Shown here in pieces: positions 25,311 to 37,452 of a stretch of 64,000 nt of DNA (position 1 is the first letter of the stretch; the number at the start of each line of letters is the position of its first letter). The DNA lies in assembly GCF_037975245.1 (NCBI RefSeq), contig NC_092561.1, forward strand, positions 6,126,001 through 6,190,000, given 5' to 3'. The position numbers were made by a program, and so were the translations under genes. This DNA comes from Apostichopus japonicus (taxonomy: Eukaryota; Echinodermata; Holothuroidea; Aspidochirotida; Stichopodidae). The notes under the pieces are model-generated. The model made no database searches. It worked only from the letters and a program-made list of their open reading frames with translations, and had not been told where the DNA came from.

Positions 25311-28141
25311 TAATTGGTAAGAGAACTCATCCTCCCGTTGATTCCATACTGTCCCAAGCACCTTCACGTTTGATTGGTTCTCTACCATTCGGATCTCCTT
25401 GTTGGCTTCGGATGTCTTCCCCCTTAGTGCTGCATTTGACATCCATTCTTTGACTTTGAAACCTCTACCAGACAGAACCTCATCGATGTCTTGTGTCAGG
25501 AGAGACGCTTCATCTTCTGTCATCACCGACGTACAGATGTCGTCCATGTATATATCTTGCTCTATCACCCGGGAGGCTTGAGGGTGATCTTTCTTTCCTT
25601 CTTCTGCAGTACGTTTCAGAGCAATCTGGGCCATTGCTGGAGCCGGTTTGTCTCCGAAAGTGACAACTGTTTTCATAAACACATCTGGTTCCTTGTCGGT
25701 CTGCATATCTCTCCATAGGAATCGATGCACGTGCTGATCGATTTCAGGAATCAGGACCCGATGATACATCTTTGATATGTCACCATAGACTCCCACTGGT
25801 CTTTCCCGGAAGCGGACCAGGACTCCAAACAGATCCCTCAGAAGATCCGGACCTTTCATCCAATAGTCGTTGAGACTGTGTCCTTGGAAGACTGAGGAAG
25901 AGTTGAAAACAATCCTCAACGGGGTGCTCTTCTTTTCGGGCCTGATGATGGCATGATGACCGATGTAGTGAACTGGGCCATCATACAGCTTCATCTCTTC
26001 TGGCGTTAGCTGTCTGGCAAAGTTCAGGTCCAACATCTCTTTCATTTGCTGCTTATATGCATTTGCGTTGTCTTCGTCTTTTGCCAGATTCTTCTCCGTA
26101 TGGAACAGCATTCTCTCAGCCTGGCTCTTGTTATCTGGGAGCTCGTTCAGATCTCTTTTCCAAGGATAGGATACCATCCATTGACTTCCCACCTTCTTGC
26201 AGGACTTCTTTATCACTTCGTACTCCTCAGTTTCTACCTTTGTCATTTTGGTTGGGTTACACTGACATCCTGGAGCCTCCACACCCATTGCTTCTGTACT
26301 CCAGAACTCTGACAACTCAGTTACGGCAGCTTGGACATGTAGGACTCTGTGGGTCAATCGTGAGGGTGTGTTAGCGGCACCAAATACCACCCAGCCAAGA
26401 GGTGACTTCCGAGCTGCACAACTCACCCCTTGTCGTGTCTCTCCGATATGCATCTTTGGATGATCGATGCCCACAAGCAAGTCCACTGGGCCTCCACCTC
26501 TATGCAGCTCATGTACATCCAAGCCGAGTTGTTTTGCCTCCTCTGTCAGTGAAGCCTCTGTTACCTCGTCGCTGATGCAAGGTAGTCCTATGGCCGAAAC
26601 AGTGTACCTTTGCTGACTGTCCATGGAACGGATAGGAACCTTGTACACTTTCGTCGTTACTTCTTCCTGCTCACCACCGACCTTTGTGATGGACACGGAG
26701 ATATTGCGTCCCGTCAACTTCAGCTCATCAGCAACAGACTGTCGGATGATACTGATCTGTGACCCAGTGTCAAGAAGAATGTTGCCCTCTCTGTTTCGTT
26801 GTTGACTGCCAACGAACTCTGCCTTCACAACCGGTAGTAGGGCATCTTGGCCTTCGATGAACGCTATGTTCGATCCCACAGCGTTATCCCGTGCCTCGTC
26901 GTGGAGGAGTGAGTGGTGATAGTACCTGCACTGAACACCACCTCTTGACTCACTGCACTGCTTCTTCTCCTTGCATGTGGTCATCCGATGGTCCCTTCCT
27001 GCCTTCTTCAGGCAGCTGAAGCAGATGTGGTTCTCCATTGCCAGCTTCAATCGGTTTGGTTGAGCCATGGCAATGAACTTCTTGTATTGGTCTGTCCAAT
27101 GGTCGCTGGACTCACATAGCCAACATCTGTAAAACGGCCTCTGTTGCGTTTGTGCATCTCCCTTGATTGATAGATGATGCACCTTTCCTTTATCAGCTGT
27201 CTCACTCCTTACTGGCGCTATGGCCCTCAACCTGGATTTCATCTCTCCTGTCATCCAGTTGATTAGGAGACTCAGTGAGGCAGGCTTCTTTTCTTGCTCG
27301 AGGTGTCTGAACCAAACCTTTCTGTCATCACTGCCCATCTTCCTCTCTATCAGAGCCAACATCTGGCTATTGTCCATGTCTTGCGGCCGCTTGACCTCCT
27401 TCAGTGTGTTGTAGCTCCTTTGGATCAGGTGCACCAAATCACAGAAGCGTGCATCTTCGCCGTTTCTCAATGCCTTGAAAGAGTTGACATCATGAACAAT
27501 GGCATCAGCTATAAAGCGAGTGTCCCCATAGACGGAGTCTAGGTATTCAAGCACTGCATCAAAGTCCTGACCAATACCTCTAATCATCTCCAAGGGCTTC
27601 CCACTCAGGCAGGTGCGTAGGAGGCTTATTCTGTCTCTCTGGGTATACCTCCCTTCAATCATGTGCAGGAAATCTCCTCGGAAGCTGTGGTACTCTGGGA
27701 CGTCACCGCCAAACCTTGGCATCTTTGGCTTCTCCATTTTAAAACTGCATGGTCTACCAGTAGGACTAGGCGTAGGTTGACTTTCTGTAGAGACATTGAT
27801 GGAGTCATCCTCTTCCTTCTCAACATCTAGGACATCTTCAGGTACATCAGCCTGTGATGGACTCTCTGGCTGTTTGCAGTAATCCTTGATCTTCATCTTC
27901 AAGAATTCCTCTTGGCATTTGTCCAGCCAGACATCTTGTTTCGCAAAGAGATCATCGTCTTTAATGGTCGCTGTGTAATCTTCATGTACCTTGGTCATGT
28001 CTGTGTAGGCCTTTCGGAAACCATGAATGCATCATCAACTTCGGTGCAGGAGCGACTTTCATCTAGCTGAAAATTCAGAGCCTTCTCTTTTCTCGTGAAG
28101 TTCGCCTTAGCCGTTCGTCGTTTGATCTTTAAGTCCTCCAT
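25245..28141 (-). pseudogene. BEL Gag, protease and reverse transcriptase remnant
   Basis: An ATG at 28141 opens a frame that shifts near 28015 and continues as a 917-aa frame to 25245. Gag ends in a zinc knuckle CWLCESSDHWTDQY, whose last Cys is replaced by Tyr, and a second Cys-rich segment CFSCLKKAGRDH. The protease has LLDTGSQISII. The RT has VYGDISKMYHRV, VTFGDKPAPAMAQIAL and the catalytic YMDD. The frame then runs past VLGTVW straight into the post-RNase-H segment in the wrong frame, so the RT C-terminus and RNase H are absent. It is a defective polyprotein. Confidence 0.92.
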
Positions 28142-28184
28142 GACAGATTATGTCCCTCTTTCCAAGTCCCAGGTCAGCAATCAG

Positions 28185-28280
28185 AAATTGAATCGATGGC
28201 GCAGTGAAAAGAAGGACTACTACAGTCTGGATATCCTGACTGTAGTAGTCCTACTTTTCATTGCGCCATCGATTCAATTT
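28185..28280 (-). promoter_or_regulatory. Hairpin across the BEL 5' LTR/internal junction
   Basis: AAATTGAATCGATGG at 28185-28199 is the reverse complement of 28266-28280, and the intervening 66 nt also pair (GGACTACTACAGTC with GACTGTAGTAGTCC). The outer 12 nt lie outside the LTR, in the usual primer-binding-site position. No clear tRNA-complementary TGG site lies directly next to the LTR. Confidence 0.6.
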
Positions 28281-28534
28281 TTTGGCAGGATAAACCAGCA
28301 ACTCGTGACAGAATCAAGCCCTCACAGGATTAATTACTGTAAAACTGACAGAGTAGGCTACGGACAAACAAGAGTTCGCCGTAGTTAAATCGTTAACTGA
28401 ACTGAAGCTATCGACAAGACTCGACAACCTTCACAAACCACCGAAAACTACGGAAGCGCTGAAAACCATAGTTAGGTGAATTAAATTAAATCAATATTAA
28501 AAGTGTTCCAAAACCCAAACTGTACAACGAAACA
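28197..28534 (-). repeat. BEL 5' LTR (element orientation)
   Basis: Starts TGGCGCAGTG and ends ACGAAACA on the plus strand. It matches the left LTR along its full length with about ten differences, including CGCGGG versus CACAGG. Confidence 0.92.
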
Positions 28535-29133
28535 GTCATTCAATTCAATACTGTGCAGATTTCTTTTGATTTTTCTGTACAAACAGGGTGGTACTATATC
28601 TCTTCCAGAAAAAATAATCATATCTTTTCAACAATTCGTTTTGAGTTATTGGCTGTCAAATATATACTTAATTCTTTTTATCATTTATCAGTCCAAAGTG
28701 TTCAAGACATAACTTGCCAATAACACTATTGCAATAGGCATTTGCCAGTTTTAAGTTGCAAAGGTGTGTCATAGTTTGTAGCCAGTAGATATAGTGTCTA
28801 TATTTTATCATTTATTCTTTTTATCATTTATACTTTATTCTTTATACCTTATACTTTAAGTCCAAGAAGAAGAGGTCCACAGAAAGGATGGATAAGCAAT
28901 GAGTTGATATTGCTTGAATCCCATTTATTCATTTCTTAGGGACATTGTGAAGGAGTATTAACATGTTATTCCCAAGAGAAATTCAGATACAGTTTTGTTT
29001 GAATCAGCACTGTGTTATATTTCTCAATGTAGTGTTAGTATGCCAGCAGTGGAGAAGAAGCAGAAATGTGTTCATTGTCGTTTGATTCATTGCTGTTTAT
29101 TTTCTGTATATGTTCGTATATATGTTTATGACA

Positions 29134-29442
29134 GAGCGTGGTGGCCAATAGGCTAAGGCGTCGGACTCGTGATCCAAGGATTGCTGGTTCGATTCTTGCC
29201 TAGTTCATTACGTTGTGTCCTTGGGCAAGATGCTTTATCTCACTTGCCTCTCTCCACCCAGGGGTTCAATGGGTACCTGTGAGGTAACTTGTCATTGGGC
29301 GCAGTATATAACTGCTGCCGACTGGAGGGATTGTCTCTGGGACAGGTTATCATTGACCAGGGGTAGTATAACGTCTGTAAAGCGCTTTGAGACCTATCGT
29401 TGGTATAAAGCGCTATATAAAAAGCAAATATTATTATTAAAT
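29134..29442 (+). repeat. tRNA-derived SINE, full length
   Basis: An A-box-like TGGCCAATAGGCTAAGGCG and a B box GGTTCGATTCT lie 40 bp apart. The body includes GTGTCCTTGGGCAAGATGC, and the 3' end has GTAAAGCGCTTTGAGACC, AAAGCGCTATATAAAAAGC and a TTATTATTA tail. The layout is that of a Pol III SINE with a LINE-like tail. The internal open frame is not a gene. Confidence 0.85.
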
Positions 29443-29654
29443 ATATTATTCTAATACTAATCTTGATTTTAACCTTTTACTCAACTTGTGTCATCTTCAT
29501 TATTGACCAATCGGTCAGAACTCCATTTGTCGTAAGTAACTTTCATATGTAATTGTTTCAGTATATGCTTTATTCCATAGTGTTTCATAAGTTTCACATT
29601 AGACCATTATTTTATTTTTAATTCTATACAATTTAGTTCGCAAAGTGGAGAAAA

Positions 29655-29860
29655 CCGATACTTCAGATGAACATTAGATGGAGCTTACTCACACTTTTGC
29701 TGAAGCTACAGCTCTAACTGTAATACTGATTCTTCTGATACTTCAGATGAACTTAGGGGAGGCTTACTCATTATTTAAAGTGATTTTGGTTTGTTTTTAC
29801 ATTCTGTCCAACCACTTTTGCTAATTAGCTACAGCTCTAAACGTAATACTGATTGCATTT
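29655..29860. repeat. Diverged direct repeat
   Basis: GATACTTCAGATGAAC and CTACAGCTCTAA.TGTAATACTGATT occur twice, about 70-120 bp apart, indicating a local duplication. Confidence 0.5.
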
Positions 29861-30677
29861 GCTATTATTTTTTAGTGAATATTCTGTCTTTTACCCGGAT
29901 GATTTTATCCAAGAATCTTTGTACTTTCAGTCAAAAGAGTTCAAACAAAACTTGTCGATAAGAGCGTTTGTAAAAGGTATTTGCTTATTTAGTAATAATT
30001 GAACAAAAACAAATGGAATGTAAACTGCCTTAGACATTCAAGTAATTATCTTATCAGTGATGACTCAAACATGAGAGTAATCTGATATTGCAACAATAAA
30101 GAGACATAATCCTTACCCATGTGTGTGTAAATGCTAGTAAATAAGTTCGCTAACTTTTGTTTGTGGAAACTTGAGGCTCGTTTGGATATGCACCAACACT
30201 GATGATTGAGGATGGTCGGTTTTGAGTTCAAATCGTCAAAGCCCCTGATAAATCAATATTAGAACAAATGTGACCGTTCTATGGAATAACAATATGCTAG
30301 CAAAGTCCTGTTACTGTTCAGTAGTTGATAAGCATCATAATTTGCATTGCATCTAATTCACCGATTGACTAGTCACAATAAAAAAAAAAAGGCAAATCTA
30401 ATACATGTAGCTAAACTTCAAGAATGTGATCAAGCAATTTAGATTCCCGGTTCCGCTTACTTTTTAATAATCACAAAAATCTATTCGCGATAAATTTTGC
30501 AGGATTCCTCGTTTCCGAACAGTTCAATCTTCATAGTCATTCTCTCATAAACCTAAAATGTTTTTTTAATTGCCTCGAACTTCAAATCCGCTACGTAAAT
30601 GGATCTTTCGTATTAAGTCTCACATCACCGGCCTCCACGAAGACTTGGGACCCCTTAACAACTATTAGTTCTACAAT

Positions 30678-31088
30678 CAGGGGGGTAGGAGCCAGGGGGA
30701 CATGTTGCCCACCCCCCCCCCACTTTTTTTCGTCAAAATAGCAAATGTGCCCTACTGGCAAATGTAATGTGCCCTTTGATGAAGAACTGTCTGTCTTTTG
30801 GATATCTTAAGCCTTCGTTAATTTTAATATTTTATTTTAATTATTTATTTTTAGTCTGTACATGCTATTTTCAAAATGGCGTCCCATATCTTTTTTGTAG
30901 CACGCTTAACAATAATCATTCTCAATAAATAGTATTGATAGCATTTAATAACACATCATATATATTTGAGTGGTATGGCCGGTGGGTATCAGTTTATAGC
31001 ATAACGAGTGGTGGGTTTGGAATGAGAAAGTGCCTCTGTTATATTGTACCCCCCCCCCCCCACTTTTTGGAAGCTTCCTATCCCCCTG
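30678..31088 (-). mobile_element. CAGGGGGTAG-family MITE, copy B
   Basis: Starts CAGGGGGGTAGGAGCC and ends GGAAGCTTCCTATCCCCCTG, and is inverted relative to copy A. The flanks TCTACAAT and CCTACAAT match at 7 of 8. The interior shares GTGCCCTACTGGCAAATG and GATGAAGAACTGTCTGTC with copy A (reverse complement) but carries extra AT-rich DNA. Confidence 0.75.
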
Positions 31089-31336
31089 CCTACAATTATA
31101 TGTAATCCGTTCTTTGCTCCTTAATCCGCTTCATGTATAATCATGGTTTATTTGGTCCTATTTCCATCAATGTAACTTACACTTATCTAGCGTCATACTT
31201 TCATTGTGTTACATTTTGTACTTTTCATTCGACTGCCAAGTATTGCTGACGAAGGTTCCAATATATTCTCTAAAACTGTACTCGTTATTTGTCAATTATG
31301 AGTCATATCTTATTTCTCTGGTTTCTCTAATAATAT

Positions 31337-31360
31337 TTTATATATATATATATATATAGG
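31337..31360. repeat. (TA)n microsatellite
   Basis: A short pure TA run of about 24 bp. Confidence 0.85.
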
Positions 31361-31518
31361 AATAACGGAAAAACTGTTAAACAACTATGCATTTAGAGTA
31401 AGGCTGGATCTCGAGTGAGATACAATAATTAAAATAGGTAAGTGTTTGGAAGTAAAACAGCCAATGTTCGGTTTTTGCAGAGCTTTCGAGCAAAACTAGC
31501 TCTCCTTCAGTGCATGAT

Positions 31519-31745
<227 letters not shown>

Positions 31746-32122
31746 TACCGCTAAATAAAATACTCTATACCAGCAGTAATTGCCTTTTTCTTGAAACTTA
31801 TTTTGAGTGCCTTCTTGAAATATCTGAAAAAGCTTCGTCAAAATGCCAGTCAACGGTTTTAACCATGTGATATTGGAAATGTTATCAACAGTATTTATAC
31901 AAGGAAAGCGTTTGTTCTTTTCTATGCACTGTGGCAACACGGTATTTCTCATTCTCTAGGAAGATATACGCTTTATAATAAGCGACGTAGCAGATATGGA
32001 AGAGGTGAGTAACTTATTAAACTTAATTCTAATTTTTGGTATTCTCCATTGATTAAAAAAATTAAAACAAAATACTTAGAAATTCGTTTGAACCTTTCTC
32101 TATTTGTATTATTTTTATATAC

Positions 32123-32123
<1 letters not shown>

Positions 32124-32157
<34 letters not shown>

Positions 32158-32215
32158 AAAAATTGCAAAGTTTGCAAGTTTTTCACTAGAATTCTCAGTG
32201 CTACGCAGAACATTG

Positions 32216-32256
<41 letters not shown>

Positions 32257-32268
32257 GAAAAACGTAAT

Positions 32269-32331
<63 letters not shown>
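32124..32331. repeat. Three (TA)n tracts
   Basis: TA runs at about 32124-32153, 32219-32251 and 32268-32331 are separated by unique DNA. Confidence 0.9.
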
Positions 32332-32334
<3 letters not shown>

Positions 32335-32396
32335 AGAAATATGATAGAATATTATAGAAATCGTAATGAGTTGGAAAATCAAGAACAGTGAAAAAA

Positions 32397-32450
32397 ACTT
32401 CCAGCCTCCACTGGGATTCGAACCCGGGCCTCCCGCTTTATATGCGGACA
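32397..32450 (-). repeat. tRNA-like fragment with B box
   Basis: On the minus strand, GGGAGGCCCGGGTTCGAATC then CCAGTGGAGGCTGG contains a perfect Pol III B box. A near-identical segment lies on the plus strand at 49369-49406, so this is a dispersed tRNA-related retroposon piece. No A box or acceptor stem was found. Confidence 0.6.
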
Positions 32451-32849
32451 TATATCAATATAATACATAAACTAACAATTCACCAAAATGAATATACTCA
32501 TATGAATGACAGGTTGGGAGAGAATGATGGCTTGGTAAAATTCAAATGTCACTTTTTCGCAACCTGTAAATCAGATTAAGTATATCCTTAGGTGGAGCAT
32601 TGTTTTGCATTTTTCCGGATTACTTTAAAAAATATAAAACCTTTGAACTGTCCTTTTAATTAACTTACACAAAATAATGTAGTATAATGCTGCCTTTGCT
32701 ATGCGTGTAAATTATAGGTGATAGCTTGGTGGTATAGGCCAAAACAATGAACTAAATTCCTGTCTTCTTCACACAGATGTATTAAACGACTGAAAGCGTA
32801 GACAACGCATTACTGTTTTTTTTTTAAATATCGTGCATATTTGAAGACA

Positions 32850-35800
32850 ATGGAAGGTTTGAAAGGTTCTTGGATGATGAAAATCCCTCGCGTTGTTCTA
32901 TTATTGGCTGTTTTGACGACCTCATCACATGGAATGGACTCGCTCGACCAACGCCCACGTAAGTAAACGGAAAGTAGACTTCACGAAGAAAACCTAAACT
33001 AAACCTAATTATGTGATTTTGAATATCGAATGGCATAAAAAATAAAATGGGATGAAAATCTACCAAAATAACGAATGGCATAAATTATATAATGGTATAA
33101 AATCTACCAAAATATCGTCACTTTAAGTTTGTGTGCTTCGCAACCAATGTTTGAATGTTTCCCTCTTTTATAAACATGCACATCACAGCATACAGAACAT
33201 ACAACACACACAGCGCATAAACAACACACACCGCGGCACACTAATCCACAACACACATACCCGCAGCTTTGCCCTATTTTTAAACTGGCAAGATCAAGTG
33301 ATCACTTGTAAATATTTCGACAGTATATATTACCTGACCAAAATTTAACCATGATCAAACATAACGTTGTGATGTATTGGCCTACTAAGTGACTCGTTAT
33401 ACTCTTTTCTTTTTACGCAATATCGTTATAACCATACGATTATAAACAGTCTCTATGTAAGGGGACTTGTTGGTCGAGAGTGGATCAAATTCAAGTTTGG
33501 CTTTCATTCACATGCCCTTTATATCCTAGATGACTTTTCTCGTAATAATAGTATCTTCTAATCTCAAGATTTCTGGGTTTTTCTATCACAAACAAACATT
33601 GTCCTAGGTCACGCAGTTTGACTAATTACACGATAGCTTAAACTTGCTTGAAATGACCTCGGGCAAGTGATTGCCAAATTAACCATGGATGCACTTGAGG
33701 CTATATTAAGAAAATATATACTAAATGCAGCTTAATTGTCTTCTTTCAAGAGAACGGGGTTTTTTTTTAATGAAAAAGAAAAGAAGGGAACGGTTTTAGT
33801 GTTAGGCATTAAATTCTAATATAGACTTACTCAATTTTTATCCAATTTATAAGTGCATATATAATCGATATTTTGGCAAATACCATTTGATATAAATTAT
33901 GTAACACATAGATTTGAATCATAAAATCTTATGCTCTTAGCGTCATTGAAAATGCAGTTTTTGAGAAAAAAAATCATTTAACAAAAAACAAGCAACGTGT
34001 TTTTGACAAATGATAAGTGGGATCTATACTGATATATCACAAGATTTATCATCACATGAATTAAAACCTGCTAAAAGGTAAGAACTTGTGCTAACTGTTT
34101 CTCACTTATACTTCTCTTATTATCCACAAAATCTAATGAATCTTTAATGTTGCATTGGGCCTATCTCAAGAGCATAATACCGTGGTGTTAAATTGCTTTT
34201 AGGTTATTAAATACTCTAATGGTTTTTAGATTATGATATTGCTGTAATGAAAGTTAATAGAACGTGCATATAACTATGACGTAGCCGACTGGTGACTCTA
34301 TTAGTGGTTCTCATGAATAATTATGTATGATGTGGTTTTAAAAATATTGAAAGTCGATTGTTCGAAGGCAGAAGAAGAATTATCTAAATTTATCTCACTA
34401 CACATTTTATAAGGATGTTTTTTTTTCTCCTTTTTTTTCGTGATGCTTTGACAATTAAAGTAAAAGACAATAAAAGGGGAAAACAAGTCAGCTCAACATT
34501 TTTTTTAACCATTCATCATATTAACTTCTTTTATCCCTTCCAGACTTTAATTGGACTGGCGAATATAACGATTTATTTAACCTTACAATTTGTCCTATAT
34601 ACCGTTGTGGCGGTCACAACAGAAGCCTTGAAGAGCCATATCATCTCTGCAAATGTGACGATGACTGTCTGTTTTATCATGATTGCTGTTGGGGATATAA
34701 TGGAAATTCCGTGACGCCGTCTCTTCATACTGCTTCAAATACAAAGGAAACCGACCAGTGCGCAATCGCATACCGCGCTAACGTTGGCACAACCGCCCCG
34801 GATGAGTGGAGCACCACAGCTGCGGGATATCGAATGGTCAGTACTTGTCCACCCGATGTACAGAATAGAACGCTTGTTCAACATTGTCAGGATACAGGTG
34901 ACGTCATTAACACACCACTGGACGTATGGCAAGGATACGCAGATCATCTGCCGGTGCAAGATGATAATACTGGGAAGACGTATAAAAACGTTCATTGCGC
35001 ATTTTGTAACTTTGTCAGATTTGAAGATATGCGCTTTTGGCAGTTAACCCTATCGATATTTTGTGATCGCAACCAACCACCTTTAAGATGTGGTAACTTC
35101 TTCTTTGAACCCATGAAATGTAACGACATGGCAGCCGTACCAAGAGGCTGTATCCACGTAGATGTTGAGTCGTGCCCGGAAACAGCCAATCTAACCATTA
35201 AGAATCTATGTGACTCCTACTTAGCTCCTTATGAGTTAAGCGGGCTCATTTTCCGGAACCCGCACTGTGCATTGTGTAATACGCACGGCCCCTTTCCTCC
35301 CTCTATCTCGTATTGCCCTTCCCTTGTTGTTCCAGTCAGTTGTTCGTCGAGAGGATTACCTCACACTATTCCGTTTAATTTCTCTTCATTTGGAAATCAG
35401 GCATTGCACAAACCGGTTATAGTCTGTGCTACTGGATTGACGTACAACGAAACAACAATGAGCTGCGAATTGTCTGAGAGTGATTTTGATAGATTTATTT
35501 GTGACAGATCTAATAACAACAACAATGGTGCAATGATTGAGATGGTTATCGGTAACGAAGATCGAAGTAGAACTACATCGGATGTAGAGGGCATCATTCT
35601 GACAATAAACAACACCTTTTTAACCTCCTCTCCTCGACTACAAACAGGCATCGTCTCTTGTGTTAAGGATAAGGACAACGCCATTATCACGTGTTCATCT
35701 ACGTCCCCTAATATATCTCAATTTGAAAATAATCTGGAACCTTTTATTAAGGAACTGCAACGAAGTGGAGGAATCGATGTAATACGTGCCGAGTTATTCA

Positions 35801-36852
35801 TTGTGTGTACCTCCTCATTTACATTGACTTCAAAGGGTTGCACAAAGCTTGGCATATTCGAAAACTCTGACGTCACACTGGCCTCAAAAGATCGCGACTA
35901 TTACGTAACAACTTTATCTGAAAATAGAATCTATACTAACGCTGAAGTTTTACGAAAATATTCAAGTTTTCGAACTTCAGACGAAACGGAAGATGATTTG
36001 CAATTTAACCTGCATATATCGATTTGTGAGTCATCTACGGAAGATCTGTTGTGCCCGTATACTTTTCTTTTGCAAGACGAATTCTCAGTTGCAAATGGCG
36101 AATTAATTCGGAAATCAAGAACAGAAATTTCCATATCGCAAAGGGAATATCTTTTGTCATCTGATGACCAGGTCAAAGTTTGTTTAGACCGGTTATCCGA
36201 ACCCTCCCCTCAAGACGATCTATTTCTTCTTTTAATATTTATCATCTTCACAACTCTTTCCCTCCTTGGCCTTGTCTTGACCTTTGTAAACTACTGCTTT
36301 TTGAAAGAACTTCGAAATCTCCCAGGCAAGTTAACAATGAACTTCATCGTTGCAACGTTTCTCGCGCAACTGCTACTCCTCGTTTCACCAGCAAACGAGG
36401 TCATGTGTACACTCGTTGCTATATTTGGTCATTTCATATGGCTATCCACCTTTATTTGGACAACCGTTATCGCTTTCAACGTAACTCAAACATTCAGCGG
36501 TACGTCGTCACTCCTCGTTGACGCATCTGTGACGTCACATCTAATTTTAAGAAATACCGTAATAGGGTGGATTTCTCCCGCTATGTTTGTAGGTATTTGC
36601 TTCGTTTTCCAAAGATCTGCAATTTTGGAAGAAAGGTTCGACTACGGTAAGGGCGAAACTTGCTGGCTAACTCCACCATTGGCCAACTTTCTATTGTTTG
36701 GAATTCCCGCCATTCTCTGCTTGACTTGCAACATCATTTTCTACGTGACGACCGTTCGTGGCATAAGGGATACAAAACGAACTTCACTTGTGGCTACCCA
36801 AACTGATGAGTCGACATTGGTTAAAGAAGAAATCGTTCTATTCTTGAAGGTA

Positions 36853-36915
<63 letters not shown>

Positions 36916-37452
36916 AATATAAATATTTAATCCCAAGTGCTTATGATGTTTTTGTTGTTGTTGAAAGATATTAAAATATGATATGAAATCTAATGGTTAA
37001 AACTCAGAATATCCCTCATAATGTTATCATTGACCTGCATGGGTCATTAAATTACAAATACAACCAGAAAATACGGTTATTGGTAAAAAAAAAGAGAGAA
37101 TATTTCACATCCAACAAATCCTTATGTTTCTTTATATCCATAGATCTCAGTGCTGATGGGTCTATCGTGGATTTGGGGCATTCTCTATGGATGTTTTCCA
37201 CAAGTGACAGCCTTTCTTTACATCCATACATTTTTAAATCCTTCGATTGGTGTTTTCGTTTTCTTAATATACGTTTGTAATAGAAGAGTCATATCAATGT
37301 GGAAGGTCAAACTCGGCAAACGGAACTCTAAGCGCGCTACGAGCCAGGACGCTAGCAAGCAAAACATCGGTATCGTTAAAACTGCTTCCACAAGTCTCTC
37401 AAAAGGAAGTAGTAAAGATGGTAATTTTGTGTTAGATGAAACGAAGTTGTAG
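32850..37452 (+). CDS. Somatomedin-B / seven-transmembrane receptor 1
   Basis: Exons 32850-32958, 34544-36849 and 37144-37452 join in phase to 907 aa. Exon 1 encodes a signal peptide (IPRVVLLLAVLTTSSHG). A somatomedin-B-like module follows, with Cys at 53, 58, 72, 74, 78, 84 and 85 (CKCDDDCLFYHDCCW). The ectodomain is long and Cys-rich (VHCAFCN, NPHCALCN) and has many N-glycosylation sequons. TM1 starts near aa 594 (LLLIFIIFTTLSLLGLVL). TM1-TM5 complete exon 2; exon 3 gives TM6, TM7 and a 50-aa tail. The helices resemble class B/adhesion/Methuselah-type receptors (CWLTPPLANFLLFGIP). There is no Cys-rich GPS cleavage motif before TM1. Ligand unknown; a plasma-membrane receptor is inferred. The open frame beginning at GTG 34711 is only part of exon 2. 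The exon 2 donor is followed directly by an (AT)n tract. Confidence 0.87.
36856..36911. repeat. (TA)n microsatellite at a splice donor
   Basis: About 56 bp of TA repeats start 6 nt after the exon 2 donor (AAG|GTAAGA) of receptor 1. Confidence 0.92.

Larger units (their letters stand above)
23242..28534 (-). mobile_element. BEL/Pao LTR retrotransposon, internally deleted
   Basis: Two LTRs of 337 and 338 bp, about 97% identical by eye, flank a 4.6-kb interior. A 5-bp target duplication GTCAT lies at 23237-23241 and 28535-28539. In element orientation (minus) the order is Gag, aspartic protease, reverse transcriptase, then integrase, the BEL/Pao order. The region between the RT core and the post-RNase-H segment is missing and there are at least three reading-frame breaks, so the copy is defective. 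The near-identical LTRs indicate a fairly recent insertion. Confidence 0.95.
23099..28622. mobile_element. Older inverted-repeat element split by the BEL insertion
   Basis: TTTCTGGAAGAGATATAGTACCACCCTG near 23106-23134 is matched by its reverse complement at about 28588-28617. The BEL/Pao element lies between them, leaving about 105 bp and 50 bp of host element on either side. This is a nested insertion into a small palindromic DNA element or MITE. Confidence 0.6.

Noticed and set aside
34711..36930. 739-aa frame as a complete gene
   Set aside because: It starts at GTG inside exon 2 and runs past the donor into the (AT)n tract; the spliced model is better.
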